Source of the DNA: Metallyticus violacea
Taxonomy: Eukaryota; Arthropoda; Insecta; Mantodea; Metallyticidae
DNA: 64,000 nt
Reading direction: 5' to 3'
Assembly: GCA_030762175.1 (NCBI GenBank)
Contig: CM060831.1
Location: 4,913,001 to 4,977,000 of the forward strand
Numbering within the stretch: the stretch's first letter is position 1; each line of letters starts with the position of its first letter. The position numbers and the translations under genes are program-made. Shown here one piece after another: positions 47,160 to 60,672 of this stretch. The notes under the pieces were generated by a model. That model worked only from the letters and a program-made list of their open reading frames with translations, was not told where the DNA came from and did no database searches.

Positions 47160-47625
47160 CCTTGTGTATCTCACGAAAGAAATAAATCCATTCCTAACAC
47201 TGAATGACAAAAATATTCAAAATGCCATATCACTTAGGGAAAGATGTCGAAGAACTGGAACAAATTTTACGTCTCCGATAAAAATCACAAACTTAGTGAA
47301 ATCATGTTTTGAAGTCAATGTTGATGATAATATTAATAATATTAATGTTCTTTACGACAGGGGCTTCTAAATAATTATTGGAGTTATGTTCAAAGTGGAG
47401 ATAGGACCGGCCGATAGAATAAAGTTGCTAGAGCAACAATAACAGCTTTGAGATCTCAGTTCATTAAGATGGCATTCATTAAGAGGGTGATGTAAAGAGA
47501 TTGATGCTAGACTTCTGTAACATTCGCAACTTTTCGGAGTTTTAGGCGCTATAGACTGCACACACATGTCCATTATATCGCTCTGGAGGTAATAATGCAG
47601 AAATCTTTAGAATACAATGGCAAAT
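47160..47625 (+). pseudogene. PIF/Harbinger (HARBI1-like) transposase relic
   Basis: A plus-strand frame reads NPFLTLNDKNIQNAISLRER, CRRTGTNFTS, resembling the N-terminal block of DDE_Tnp_4 proteins ('D..MR.AI...ERL..TLR.LATG..F.SL'). Downstream, across a frameshift, DFCNIRNFSEF, AIDCTHMSII and GGNNAEIFRIQ match the catalytic block 'GF..V.GAIDGTHI.I..P...AE.F.NRKG'. The first catalytic Asp (AID) is present. The rest of the domain is absent. Recognition is by motif only. Confidence 0.5.
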
Positions 47626-48528
47626 CCCTCACATGTATGTTCTTTATTTCTATATCAGATAGAATTTGTTTTTTTTTTTCAATTATTTCATGATATTTTA
47701 GCACCAGATCAATAAATAATAATATCCTTCTCATGTTTGCTAAAATATGTTACTCGCATTCGCTTTACGTTTCCTTTCCATGTTTGAAGACATATTAAGG
47801 AAACAAAAAAACATGTTTAGGAGACGGGAAAAGTGAATTATTATTGTTTTCTCAGATTAAACAGTTGAATGTCAACCCGCTGTAAACACGAATTTTCCTA
47901 TTACTTCGCGACGTTGCCATAGGTTTGACGGTTATTGCAAACTCGTGGTTATGTAGTTTGAGGTTATTTTTATGCAACAGCAATGATGAATAATCTCTAA
48001 GTAATCTCCAGTGAGAAACTTTTATACAACTGGCCCTAAATCATACACACTGAGGCTTTCAGCGTCGGCATCTTGTATATAAATTGATACGGTGTTTTCG
48101 AGCTTATAGACCGTGAAAGCAGCAGAAACTGCGTCTGGTCTCTTCAAGGGCTTGTCCACACTTCTTACCAGTTATGAGCCATAAAAATAGCGTTTCTAGC
48201 TAAAATCAGCCAATCAGAACACAGGTGCTCAGTCTGTAGAGCTCTATGGTAGAATTGATCCTTACACGGAGAACGGAAATGAAATGTAGTTGTTACTGCT
48301 TGCTGCTCGTTTCCCGAGCTACGGCTGAGAGAGCTAGATGAAATGGCTTTCAAGCGAATAGTACCACGTATAGAATGCGCTATAAATTTATGTTTATGGA
48401 TTTTTTTCTGCAGCAATCAAAGGAGATTTGCCAACATTACAGTTATTTACCCACCCCTATCAATTTATATTTACGAAAAACTACTGGGTTTACCGGTTTA
48501 TAGGATTTATCCGAGGTTAGGGTATATA

Positions 48529-49854
48529 TGAGGGTTGGAACTTAAATAGTGGCAACCATTTATTTACAACCGATACAAAAGAGTTACATGTTAGCAACCT
48601 TTACTGTCCTTCAATGTAGTCACCAGCGTTGTGTATAACCCGTTGCCAACTATGTTGCCTATGTGGAAGTCGTGGTATAACTTTAGCAGAGTATGTTCTC
48701 TTGATGGTGCAGATGGAGCGGTCTACGGCCTGTCGAATCTCTGGAACACTTCTGAAGCGAATGCCACGAAGTGGTTCCTTCATCTTCGAAATCAAATAAA
48801 AGTCACAAGGACTTAAGTCCGGGGAGTATGGTGGATGGTACAGTACTTCCCAGTCCCATCGACCAAACAAATCAGTCAAACCTTGCGCTGTATGCGCCCG
48901 AGATAGTCGTGCAAAATGATGGGTGGATTCTGCAGAAAGTGTTGCCGCTTCTTTCTCAAAGCTGGTCGCAGGTGGTGCTCCAAAAACGAACGGTAATACT
49001 CAGCATTGACGGTCTGCCGTGGAGGAATGTAATGCGTTAGGATAACACCATCACAGTCAAGAATCAACATAATTTTCACCGTATTGGGGCTCTGACGAAC
49101 TATCAACTTTCGTGGTGACCCATACTGACGCCATTCGTTCGATTGGCGTTTCAGGCTCATACGATTTGGCCCGTGTGTCATCCAGGGTTATGATACGGCG
49201 TAAGAAAGTCTCTCCTTCGCGCTCATAGCCCTCCAAGTGCGTCTTATCAGCGACGTAATGCAACAATTTCTCCATTTCCGTCAAATCATGCAGAACCCAT
49301 CGTGATGCAATTTTTCGCATGCCCAGGTGTTCCTTCAGAATGTGAAGCACAGTCGTATGCGCTAATCCGGTTTCTTGGGCGAGCTCACGAATCGTCTGGC
49401 GTCGATCACTGTCCAGTAACGCGGCAAGAGCATGCACTTCTTCACTGACGCTCGTAAGACGACCTGCCCGAATGAATGTCTGCCCAGTTTGCCGACCATC
49501 TTTGAAGGCTTTTATCCAACGTGTCACTGTTCTGTAAGGAAATGCAGATTCCCCGCAAGTCTCTTGAAGACCTTTATGATACTGTCGCGCCGTACGACCT
49601 CTGGCACATTTAATCTTGATCCAACTCCGTTGTTCCTGTTTCGAAAACATAGTGACAACAGTACGTTACACCGCTAGCTCACAAGTGACTGTGTTTCTCT
49701 TGATGGTGCACACAAAGGTGATGTGGGAAGGGAGAGTCCATTTGCTCTGAGAAAAAATAGGTATGTAAACAACGTATGCTATCAGCGGCAATATTAGATT
49801 GCGTTGCATAGCGTCTCCACAGTAGTGTTGCCACTATTTAAGTTCCAACCCTCG
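48529..49854 (-). mobile_element. complete mariner with 29-bp TIRs and TA duplication
   Basis: The ends are near-identical inverted repeats: TGAGGGTTGGAACTTAAA...TAGTGGCAACC and (reverse complement) CGAGGGTTGGAACTTAAA...TAGTGGCAACA. TA lies outside both (48527-48528 and 49855-49856). The 1326 bp length is standard for mariner. It sits inside the foldback-like element, whose sequence resumes at once on the right (GAATTGATTGTGATTTCAATA). It carries the transposase pseudogene 48601-49650. It is probably one of the youngest insertions in the window. Confidence 0.95.
48601..49650 (-). pseudogene. mariner transposase, full length with two frameshifts
   Basis: The reading frame starts with an ATG at 49650 (MFSKQEQRSWIKIK) and ends at the stop at 48601 after AGDYIEGQ, about 349 codons, normal for mariner. 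Residues about 1-70 form the first helix-turn-helix (RTVTRWIKAFKDGRQ). RQTIRELAQETGLAHTTVLH is the second, then ASRWVLHDLTEMEK. The first catalytic Asp is in RIITLDDT, the second in PPIILHD, the third in HPPYSPDLSPCDF; the last two are 34 residues apart, i.e. DD34D. Frameshifts lie near 49160 (after SYEPE) and near 48905 (after ILHD, where the usual DNARAH reads out of frame). Otherwise little decayed. The family resembles mariners known from ants and bees. Confidence 0.92.
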
Positions 49855-50399
49855 TATATATGAATTGATTGTGATTTCAATAAGATCAGGTTTACCACTG
49901 TCACAATATTTTACGGAGGACAACGCATAGGTTACATTATGCTTAAAAAAGAGGTATACATGCAACATTTACACTGTTACAAGCGGCCACGCACAGCAGT
50001 TCGACTCTCTCCGCTGTCGCTTGGGACTTGCAGCAGCAGCTAGCAGCAGGAGTTGCACTTGATTTCCGTGCTGCGTGTAAGAGCAAGTTACGGTAGGGGA
50101 GCTGAATATCAGTGACTCTGTAGATAGAATGGACAATGGACAAAGGATTAATTGCATTATAAGAAAGCTATCCTTGCTCATATTACTCCAAGTAAATTAG
50201 TTATGCACTTTGCATGTGCATAAACACCACCGCCGTTTCAATCAGCTGTTAGTTGATCTTCGCTTGTTCTTATTTTAGGATAGCTAATGCTTACGTTTGC
50301 GTCTTTCATTGTGAATGCCTACATACTACTAAGTTAACTGTTACGTCTTATTTTATTATGTTTACCTTTAATTTTCATTGTGAATGGGGCCTAAGTCTT

Positions 50400-52095
50400 T
50401 TCCTACGTTCGCCTTGGTGTGTTAAGCTGCGCGTATGGTGTGGAGGTTAAGAGCTAAGTGTATGTTTACTGCGGAGGTGGGTGACAGAATAATTGAAGGT
50501 ACCGTATAGAGTCCACACACATGGCAGAATTTAATATCCTGAAAGTAAACACAGGGTGTGGTCTCTTGGAGTCGTCTGTCATATCCGTGACATACCCAAA
50601 TCGAACTCAGGGCCAGCGTTTTGTTTAATGGACAATAAATATTCCCAAAGTTAGGATAATCTATTTCCAGAGAAGAAATATATTTTAAAACTCACATGCT
50701 GTTACAGAACTTAGCAAGTAAACTGTCGACAATCACTCAAGTTATAAATTGGATTATTAGTGAACTGCCTCACAGATGGATTACCACGGCATCTGTTTGC
50801 TAAGGAGATCAAACCGAGTTCAAGGCATTAAGACAAAGGCTGAGATCTCTTAAGCCTGGGAACAAAGAGGAATATGCACATAATGGACTAATAAAGGAAA
50901 CGGATAAAGGCATATCGATATAACGCCTTTAATGTGAATACCAGCTCTAGAGCGAAGGAATTTACTGGATCGTGCCGCACACGATACCTCCTGCTTCAAG
51001 CGATTATGAAACAGAATGTTTTGTTTGTAACACACAGGATTTGAACCCAGGTTCCTATCTCAGTAATACCAAATTAATTATTTAATCGTCTATAAAAAAC
51101 TTGGGAATGTGAATATTTCCACAACACTGAAGTATTTGTAGAAGCATATTCTTTTGTTTGTATGAAGAGGCGTTACCTTTTGCTCCTCCCTTTTCTTTTG
51201 GGACAACAATAGATGCTTATAACGTCTGTGCTGCCTCATCTCCTTCCATTTAAAGTAAAAGTCCAATGCTCAGATCCCAATGCAGGTATCAATAGTACAG
51301 AAAATGGCGGCGATCGAGGTTTAGGCATGTTGCTCCTATTAAGCACATGAGTTTTTTATTTGGTTACGTGGTTTATGGTTAGAAGTAAATCGAAAGTTGC
51401 GTGCTAGTTTTTTTTTTTTTTTTTTTTTTTTTTGTTAAGTTAATATTGATGTGGTGAAATTACACCAGTAATTTGTGTACTGTGCAATGTGTAGTACAAC
51501 ATGGGTTGCTCTTATTGTTTCCCAATGTACCTCTAATTACAGCATACTACTACATTTAAATTTCCTAAAGAGCAGTCATTAAAGGAGATGTGAACAAAGA
51601 GTATATGCCGTGAAAATTTTAAAGTTAATGATAAAACTGTAGTGTGTGTTAAATATTTTGTACCAAAATGTGTGGTTAGAAGAGGACGTTTTCCCTGTGC
51701 AATTTTCAATAATCTACCGTGATATGTGAAAGTGAAGCTAAGCAAAAGAAAGGAAAGACCCGGAAACAGGATTCTTGAATTCACTTAACATCCTGAAATT
51801 TTGAATTTGTTCATATTCTGTTGCCATGCACTGATTCGGGTCAGCTAGCGTGAACTGATCTTTCGCATTGCATGTAAAATGAACGTTGAGGCCTATATAA
51901 CATTTTCTATTTACATATTCTTCCTCATACGTTTGGAAATTCTCACAAGAGTTCACTAAAGTACGCCTACAGCAGTTTGAAATTCAAACTTCTCTAACCT
52001 TGATTTTTTGCAACAGCCATACCTTGTGATGACGACGGAAACTTTATCCACAATGATTTTTTTCCATATTATTTTTAGAAACATTTTTATTAATT
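50400..52095. other. no gene seen; poly-T at 51409-51433
   Basis: No recognised family. Confidence 0.45.
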
Positions 52096-52099
52096 GTTT

Positions 52100-52290
52100 T
52101 TATGGACCCTCGTGTATGCCGAAATGGTTTCCTGGATCAGGCATATACTGCAGGAAAATCTTCATCCTCTGTTCGGATGGCAGTGCTGCAGCTGTTTTCA
52201 CTATGTCTGGCAGAAAATGAGACGTAACGCTCTTAACAAAATACCCAAAGCCGCCTAATGGCAGGAAAAAGTTGTCGGAAGGTGGTGAAA
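52100..52290 (-). CDS. possible terminal exon of an unidentified host gene
   Basis: The minus-strand frame reads VSPPSDNFFLPLGGFGYFVK, SVTSHFLPDIVKTAAAL, PSEQRMKIFLQYMPDP, GNHFGIHEGP and a stop. Composition looks protein-like, with no simple-sequence bias. Upstream, TTCTACTTTAG would serve as a splice acceptor at about 52290. An AATAAA lies about a dozen bases after the stop. I do not recognise the family. It could equally be a chance ORF or a piece of an unknown transposon. Confidence 0.25.
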
Positions 52291-52309
52291 CTAAAGTAGA
52301 AGTCACCAA

Positions 52310-55300
52310 GAAATGTGAGTTGGTCGCAAACCAGCCTTACCCTAGAAAAGCAATTTCTTAAGGAAAAGATTTCGGTAGCATAAGGAAAAATATCCAATGA
52401 GTGGTGGGGCATGTGTGAAGTAACTGTTGTTGCATTGAAGCACTACATTGGATGTTGAATACTCTCGTGTATAGAGCTAAGGCAGTTTTGTTACTGAAAA
52501 CTTGCTACATAAACAGATACTTGTTATTATAGAGATGTTTATAAATCTTAAATCTAACCTTGCAGTTATCGAGTTTTATTATGCAATTTTATTCGCAATC
52601 GTTTGAATACGCTTACCTAAAGAAATTCCCCTATAGTAAAACTGTGTAACAGTTGACAACTCTGATGGTATACAGAGTAGCTTGGTGGTGAATAATTGAA
52701 TGTAGACGCGATGGCGCATGTTGCAGTAAAAATAAGGAATGGAGATTAGCAGAGGAGAAATAAATATCTGCAAGGTGTGTAGAAAATAAACAGGGTATTG
52801 CAGTAACAGTTAATAAGAAGAGAACACCTTGGGCTAAGGGGAATGGGGAAATAAAAAACAGTAATAGACTTTCTTCGCTGAGCCGGTATAGAGTTTTATA
52901 ATATTCCTCTCAAAATAATTGATCGCGGCGCAAAGACACTGTTTATAGAGCCATGTCTTCGTATTTTACAGGTATTTGTTCTTAAAAGACACAAGCGCTT
53001 CATTTTATTTGTAATTATATTCTAATTTTGAAACAAAGTCTTCAGGTGGAAGCATTTGAAGTTTGTTCCCATCACGTCATGACGAATAAAAGGTTATGCT
53101 CCACATTTTATGCATATTCATACATGCTTCGAAATTGTGAGGTTAAGATTTTGTTACTTTATTCATACGCCCAATAATCGGCGTAAAAGCGAATAATGAG
53201 ACTACGGGGATTGGCGGACATTGTCTCCTACAATGTTTCATGTGCAAAATATCAGTCGCTTGGTTTCTATTGATGAATATTTGTTTCATTTTTCTTCAGG
53301 CATCCAAATTCAGTTTAACTATGTTATTATTATAATTACGATTTTTGTATTCCATTAGATGGTGCTTGTTCATTTATATTAACATTTAAAAATATCTGAG
53401 TAGTAAGTAACTTATATTTTTCCTTCCTTTAGTTTTTATCATATTCGTAAACAAATTTCCAAACTTTAAATTATAAATGTAAATATAGTTACACAACTTT
53501 TAATAATAAGTAAATGCTGCGTCTTTACTTAATCTGATTTCTACTTTCGCTTTAGGCTGTTTGTATTGTTTCCTAAGCATGGCGTCGATCTCATGGCTTG
53601 AAAACCACAAAACTGAATTTCATTTGGTGTCTGTGGCAGCGCAGCACGATATTGCATCTGGTCACGTAATGCTCGCTGAAGTGTGAGGTTTTTACACAAA
53701 ATTAAAGAGGAATTTTAATTCTGTTGATGTGCGTGCAAGAAAAGAGACGTCGGAAAATAAGAAGGCGGGAGACGGAACGCGCAGCCATAAAGCTTCAAAA
53801 TGATATCTTCCGGCGCCATTGTAAAACTTACCTTGTGACAAGATACTTCCTGCTGCAAAACAAACGAACTAATGCTCATTGTTGGAGGAATACTTCGCGT
53901 GGTTAGAGTAACAGTTTAGCCAACCTAAATAGCATAAAATAACAGATTATGGAGACAACGCTAGGACTAACAGCTATAATCGATACATGCCGAACATTTT
54001 AAAATGTTTTATGATAATTATAGTTTACAGTACTGGTGTAAGTTGTTTTATTATCACAATCTTTGTGTTGTGCCAATCAGAGAAAAAAATAGAAAAGTTT
54101 TATTTCACCTATGCGTTAATTTGTCATATTTCGCTGTCATTTCAAACCTTATGCGATCTAATTTAACACTAGTGGAAAAGTTAATAAATTATACGTTGGT
54201 AAACGGAAAAATATACCTAAAAGAATTTCATGATAACAGTTTTCTTAGTATATAATGCATTTGTTTAGGTATAGGTTTTTAGTTGGGGCCCACCTTAAAG
54301 GCATCTATTATAAATTGATATACTCTAATAGAAAGTTAATATGCTATCAAAAACTAAGCACAAACACACATTGTTTTACTTATGTGACTAATGTCACAGT
54401 TGGGCCTCTCGTTTTTGTATTTTGAGTTAGATTAAACTGAGCCGTTCGTATGAATCAAAGAGGAAAATCGCTTTTCATACAGATAGTAAATGCAATATGG
54501 CATGTGCAACTTTAATGTTCCATCGGAAAGTTCGCAATTTTTATCTTTCAATGATATTTAAAAATGTATTATATCTGAGAGCAAAAATTTAGTTCTAATG
54601 TCAGAAATACGGCTGATATCGCACAACTGTTGTCTTATTTTACAGATAACGTGTTTGAACTTTAAAAAAATAAGAATGGATCTTGAATTCAATTGAATTT
54701 GCTGTTATTGTTTGAAAATTAATTTTCATTCTCATTATTTCTCATCTGAAAACGAAATAATACACAGTAACAAAAATGTGAAGAAAGCCTATTAAGGCAA
54801 ATAACAAATGGGACTGAACTGTACAATATAAATTTAAAATATAATACTCAGCCATCTTTGACCGATATTGTGTTAATATTTAATTATTTTTATTCTAACA
54901 GTAAATACCATTTACTATGATTATTTATTGTTAAAACCATTCTTAATCTCCTTAAAATCGTATTTTATTTAACGTGCGAACGCGGGCCGTATATGTTGGT
55001 AACGCTGCATTCATAACATTCATAACTGTTTCTACTTAATTATCAACTGAATCGATACGGTGCGTATCTTACAAGAATTATAGAGAAAGGGGCAAAAATA
55101 TTCTGTAAAACGCCATGAATCCATTTCAAGATGTATTTGCACAGAAAATTTACTTTGAGCTTATGTACAAACATATTTTAGGGCGAGGAACGTGGACTTT
55201 TTTAATATTACACATAATTTAATTATATACATTATTCATAGTCATGTCATTATTTAGAATATGAGATAATTTATAATACTACAGATCATTGATTTGAGTT

Positions 55301-58300
55301 TTCCTATTCAATACAAAAGGGGGGGGGGCTTTTCGCTGATTATCAAAGTAATATCACGAGAGGGTCTGAGATTACCCACTAGGATCGCGAGTTTATCTGA
55401 AAAGCTTAGACCCTGGAGTGATATTTATTAGAACTATTTCAGGATTAAAATATGAATTTAAAAATAATTCCTCTAAACTTGACTTACAAATTTGCAATAA
55501 TTGTATATTTGTACTTAACCTCTTTAAGCAATCTTGTGACAGAAGAATGTCGATTATCAGTAATGCCAATAGAAAAGAGCAAAATACGGATTTAGGACTA
55601 TTTCATGAATAGAATAAGAATAAAATATATGTATATTTAAATTTGTGCGCAGAATATTAACACTTGTATAAAATGTATTACCTATAAATATCTGTTTCAT
55701 TCAGAAACCGCGAGACTGAAATGGGAAATATAAAGTCAAATATTACAATAGCTATCGTTAGATTTTCTAATACCAATAGAGAGAGAAAAATTCGCATCAC
55801 CAAAACGCTTTGAAGAAACCTCCAGCTTGCGTTATGATTGTCGATTGTCCATGTTTTTGTTGCTATTAATAGCTCCCCACCGCCTCTAGCAAAAATGGTT
55901 AGCGATGCGTGTTCAGGAATTATGTAGTGGAGGTATAGAGTTGGCTACACTGGCCATAAGACAATGCGTGATAAAACGGATTTGATCATCTTTTTTCGAT
56001 AATTTCACTCCGTAATTCGGCTGTGATTGGTCAAAATTCAAATTTTTGTTTCGTTTCATTGGTTGATTTTAAGACGACGTCACATAACTGAAATAATCAC
56101 TTAGAAAAGATTATAAATATTAGAAGGCAGAAAAGTTATTACTTTTCATATTCCCAGAACTTAGATTTTATTTTGAAATGCTTTTTCTTTATCGTAAGCT
56201 TGGAATACAGGAATGCTTGCTCCTTGAAGGGATAAATTGAGTTCATTTAGTGTGGAAAACATGTCTTGCATATCAGCCAAGCAATTATAATCTGAAAACA
56301 AGACGACATCTCGTTCATATTACACAACAATAATTATTCTGATACCAGTTGACATGGTTTTAGCAGCCACAGAGGTGTAGATAGTCACAGACTAAATGCG
56401 CACCATTAAAGTAACCTTAAAGTCGCAGACATGTTTAACGAGATCGGTTTTATGAGCCCAAAGATTTGTACGACACACTTTACATTTTACATTAAATAGC
56501 GAAAAATAATTAAGAAATTAGATGCTGTATATAGAAACCTGTGCTACATAACAGATTTCAAAACAATTACTGAAAGGCATGACGTCAGTGTTGAAGCGTC
56601 AAACATTTTGATGAAACTATTACAATTTCGACGACTCGAACGTGAATATAACATGAAAGAAAAAAATATGCGAATAGCTACCTTTAACAGTAGTGGGAAT
56701 GCTGTTTTAAAACTTTAAGCTAGAGTTTACCCCATACTTCTTCATCATCATCATCATCATCATCATCATGACAATTTTATGTAAAGGAACGGGGCACAAA
56801 CTTGATGACATTGCAGAAATTATAATTATAAAATAATATATTCTTTTATATACCCAACTATCGTCCTCTTCTAGGAAATTAATATAGAAATTTAAATCCG
56901 CATTAAATAATATTTTTGAAGAGTGGAAAGTATTGAACATTTTAATTTTTAGATCAATGCAATAGTAAATATTACCATTGGCATATTATACTACCGCTTT
57001 AATATAAAATATATTTATTGAACTTGCAATTCTGAAATACTTCTACGAGATTTCTGGTGTTTCCCATGCTTTCTTATCGTGAATAAATTACTATATAGCT
57101 TTAGTTTAACAGTGAAAGTTGTAATTATTACGAACTGCAATAATGATATTTAAAACGATTACTCATTATAGGGAGGGAAAGTTTTTTTGATCTACATAAC
57201 ATGTGACATAACATTCGTAATTTTAATAACCAAAGTAAGCGAAACTGGCAACTCTCAGTAACTAACTTTTCTTTTATCGAATGTCACATAATGTTGTGAA
57301 CATATTAAAAGAGTCAATAATAGTTTTAATTACGTAACCTTATATATTTCATGAGGAAAAGCAAATGAATACTGTAGTCTATTTTCGCACATTTGATTTT
57401 AGAAGTTCAGTCACAATATTGGTTTTTCTAGTAGCCTAATTCGCAAAAAATCGCCTAATTTGGCAACCCTGAACAGCCAATACCTTACTGTCATTAAAGC
57501 AATATAACCAAATTACATACGTGCCACTTCACGCTGTGCCTTTTTCACTTCGCTCGAAAACACTCAGAAGTTATCCACTACATTTATTTCCAATCAATGC
57601 TGTGATTAATCATTGAGCATTGATTGGAATTAACGAAAAAGTTGTATGTGTGTTTAAGTTTTCACAGAAAAGGAACTCTTCATTAACAATGCACATAATT
57701 TCCGTTCCGGAAAACATTATTACGTTTCCAACAGACAAGGATAGACAGTCTGTACACATAGCATGTGACGCGGGAGTGGAAGAAAGAAATAATTGATCAG
57801 TGTCTGATATGTAGAGGGCGGGTTTTACCCTGTAGCCTATTTTGTTCTATTGCTAAAAAGTGTAGGCTTTTGCTATATATGATACATTTAAGGATTAAAG
57901 GATTCAATGTATACGTTTCTATGATGCCTATAATTACGAGTGCCTGAAATACGGGGCTATTAAGATCCTTATTTCAAATTTTTCGTTTTTTCCCTCTAAT
58001 TTTTAAAAGTGCGCTTTAGCTTGCACAATATTCAGATTGTTGTTTGATGTCACATATTTAGTCATTGTCAACTACATATTATTATGGCTGCTTCCACTAC
58101 TTGACAATGTTTGAACTTTGAATTAATCTAACAATGATTTAAAAATAGAATACAGTTCAGTTTACTTGGAGTATTTTAGTAGCTAGTTAATACTGTTAAT
58201 ACTAACAATTCGTTTGGAATATGCCCCCCCCCAAAAAAAATACGAAACCAGTGAACATATTTTATATATACAGTATACGAATTTAAGTTATTCAAATTTA

Positions 58301-60450
58301 AATATTGTAAAATTGGTATCATACTTACCATGTAAGTAAATGTAAAATTAACCAGTTCTTAATTAAGCAATTTAAACCGTATTATAGAATCTTCTAATTA
58401 AATTCACAATTTTAATTTGCTAACTATTTGAGAAATTGATGATAGTCGCTTAAGTCGAAAAAATCTTCAAAATTTTTGTAGCATGCCTAAAAAACACTAA
58501 AGATAACTGCACAATGTTCACAAATTATTTCATGGAAAATTATATCCTCCAATATCACGCAAAAAGGTATCGGAACAAATATGAAAGAAAACATTCTAGA
58601 AATAACCCGATGTTTTCTGAGTTCTGCGAATATTTCCTGCCTAGTTCCTGCACTACGGTAGTTTTGTTGGCACACAAGAAATGGCGGGGTTTCCAGTGTG
58701 CTTGCGTATTGTTAGATCGTTAAGTTTCTAACTTGGCAGACCTGTCCCTAATTGATGCTAACTAAATAATTAAACACTAATAATTATTTGGTGATAATGT
58801 AAATTACAAATAAAATATGAACAGCGATATGTGAAAAGAGTATTGCGGCAAGTAAACCACAATCTTGTAATTTTATTTATAGTCATCTATATGTACACGA
58901 AATTTCTTAAGCGATCTCAGAATTTATTGAATAAAGCGATATATTTGGATTCGCTATACGTTGTCAATAAATTGTGTTTAAAAGAGCGGAAAAGCAAAAT
59001 AGACTATTAACATATGACAAATGAGATCATTACGCCATCTGCTCAAATTATTAACAAATCAATAATAATATAGAGTTTTGAGATGTTTTTACAGTAATGA
59101 ATAACTTCCATGTCAGCAAAAATTAAAGTACAAATTTATGTAGAATATATACATATGACGGATGAAAACTACTACTTTTTTAAATTTATTTACAGAAAAT
59201 GTTCTGTAAAGTGTCAAATGTTTTTTCTACCTTAACAATATAGAATAATAATACGAAAAAGCATATTTTAAAACGAAATTATTTACTATGCGAGGTGTAA
59301 CATTTAAACTAATAATAGTACCAAAAATATTATATCCAATCTGTAATTGTAATAAAATATACACTATGAAACTAAACCTGATTGTTTAGTAAGATTATTC
59401 TCGGAAAATATTACCTTATTCAATTTTACTTGAAGTTAATTTAGTATTTAGTTAAGTTTTATTTACACTGTATGAAACCAAGATGCCAGAAACTATAATT
59501 TATTATATTGCTTGCAGTGCATCTCATTGTCAGGCGAGAAAACTTAACCCCAAAGCGCAAGAAGACATTTATGTTAACTTAGAATTTCGCAATCAGAATT
59601 TACTTTAACATAAAATATTCAACAAAGCCATTTTGTATTTTATAAATTAGCATTGAAAGTGTAGTTAATGATTGTATTTCGTAATAATATAGCATTTGAA
59701 GCAACTTGTTTAAAAAGAGCTACTTGCGAAATCCATAAAGGCCAAAAGTTCGTAGAACTTAGTTAAACAGTTTTTATATCCGCATCTTATCTCAAACACA
59801 CTTCTACGACGAAGCGTTTTGCATATGTGGAACAGTTCTGTTCATAAAACTAGAAACTGAAAAACGAAGTGAACACAGAGAAAGAACTGTGTGAAAGTGT
59901 TGAGGACAAAATTCTTTTAAATTTTTAAGTTGCTTTCATATTTTTTTTTCTTTATCACATTAAGCAATAGTGACAAAATTTTCATTTTAGAGCAATGTTT
60001 CATTTTACTGTAAGAAATGCTTTCTATAGATATAACTATGTATTGTCTTTTAAGAGGAAATGTATACATTTTTTGATGGAGTAACTTGCAAAAAGTATTC
60101 ATTTAAAATGTTAAAGAATTTGAGCTTTCCACTAATGTACAAAGAATGAAGGTTTATTTTACAGTTATTTGTAGGTTTTCGCGTGAGATTGTTGACTTTG
60201 ACCTCGTGTCATAATGACATTTGTAAAAATTACTTTATTCGTTTTCAAAATTTTGACATTTTTGACATTTCAACTTTTTTAAGATTATGAAATACATAAT
60301 ACTTTTACAACGCCGTTTTCTATTGACATTTTGTTAAAAACGTTTAAAACCTTTTAGTAGGAAATTGTTAGAAAAAAGGTCACTTTTTATTTAATATTGA
60401 AAAAATGTTCTTGGGTACCTTTTGAAACGTAAAACAAGTAAAAAAGCATA
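52310..60450. other. long AT-rich stretch without supported genes
   Basis: About 8 kb with only short unsupported ORFs. Simple sequence includes a G run at 55319-55328 and a CAT/TCA run at 56740-56769. I see no transposase motifs or SINE copies, in contrast to the rest of the window. It may contain old repeats beyond recognition or non-coding regulatory sequence. Confidence 0.5.
56740..56769. repeat. (TCA)n microsatellite
   Basis: About ten ATC/TCA units. Confidence 0.95.
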
Positions 60451-60459
60451 AGATTTTTT

Positions 60460-60672
60460 TGACGCGACAGCTTACCGTGTTGAAGCGGAGTGTCTCACAC
60501 AGCAGCTGGAACCAATGTCGACACGCTGCCGAGAGTTGGCCCGCTACTCCTTGTTATATACCGCCCCGTGACGTCACATCATCCACCACGGCGGCGCAAC
60601 AATGGTGCGTCCCTCCCCGCTCGAACAGGTGGGTAGCAAGTAGCGATTTCTTAATCACACCGTCGTCTTGAC
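60460..60672. promoter_or_regulatory. GC-rich patch with TATA-like and CRE-like motifs
   Basis: A sharply bounded CpG-containing segment in otherwise AT-rich DNA. It has TTATATA at 60554, the palindrome TGACGTCA at 60569 and an ATG at 60602 opening only a short frame. It could be a promoter, a fragment of an LTR or a MITE. Function is inference. Confidence 0.25.

Larger units (their letters stand above)
48205..50392. mobile_element. foldback-like DNA element (copy 2), split by a mariner
   Basis: The sequence is the reverse complement of the element at 40571-41619. CCAATCAGAACACAGGTGC (48210) matches 41490, and the right end CATTGTGAATGGGGCCT (50376-50392) matches the left end of copy 1. The inner inverted pair is also kept: 48255-48330 pairs with about 49995-50095. 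The left terminal repeat is missing or diverged. A mariner occupies 48529-49854. Without it the copy is about 860 bp. Confidence 0.75.

Noticed and set aside
47020..47370. 116-codon ORF as an independent gene
   Set aside because: Only its second half matches a HARBI1-like block and the catalytic block lies in another frame downstream, so it is treated as part of a transposase relic.
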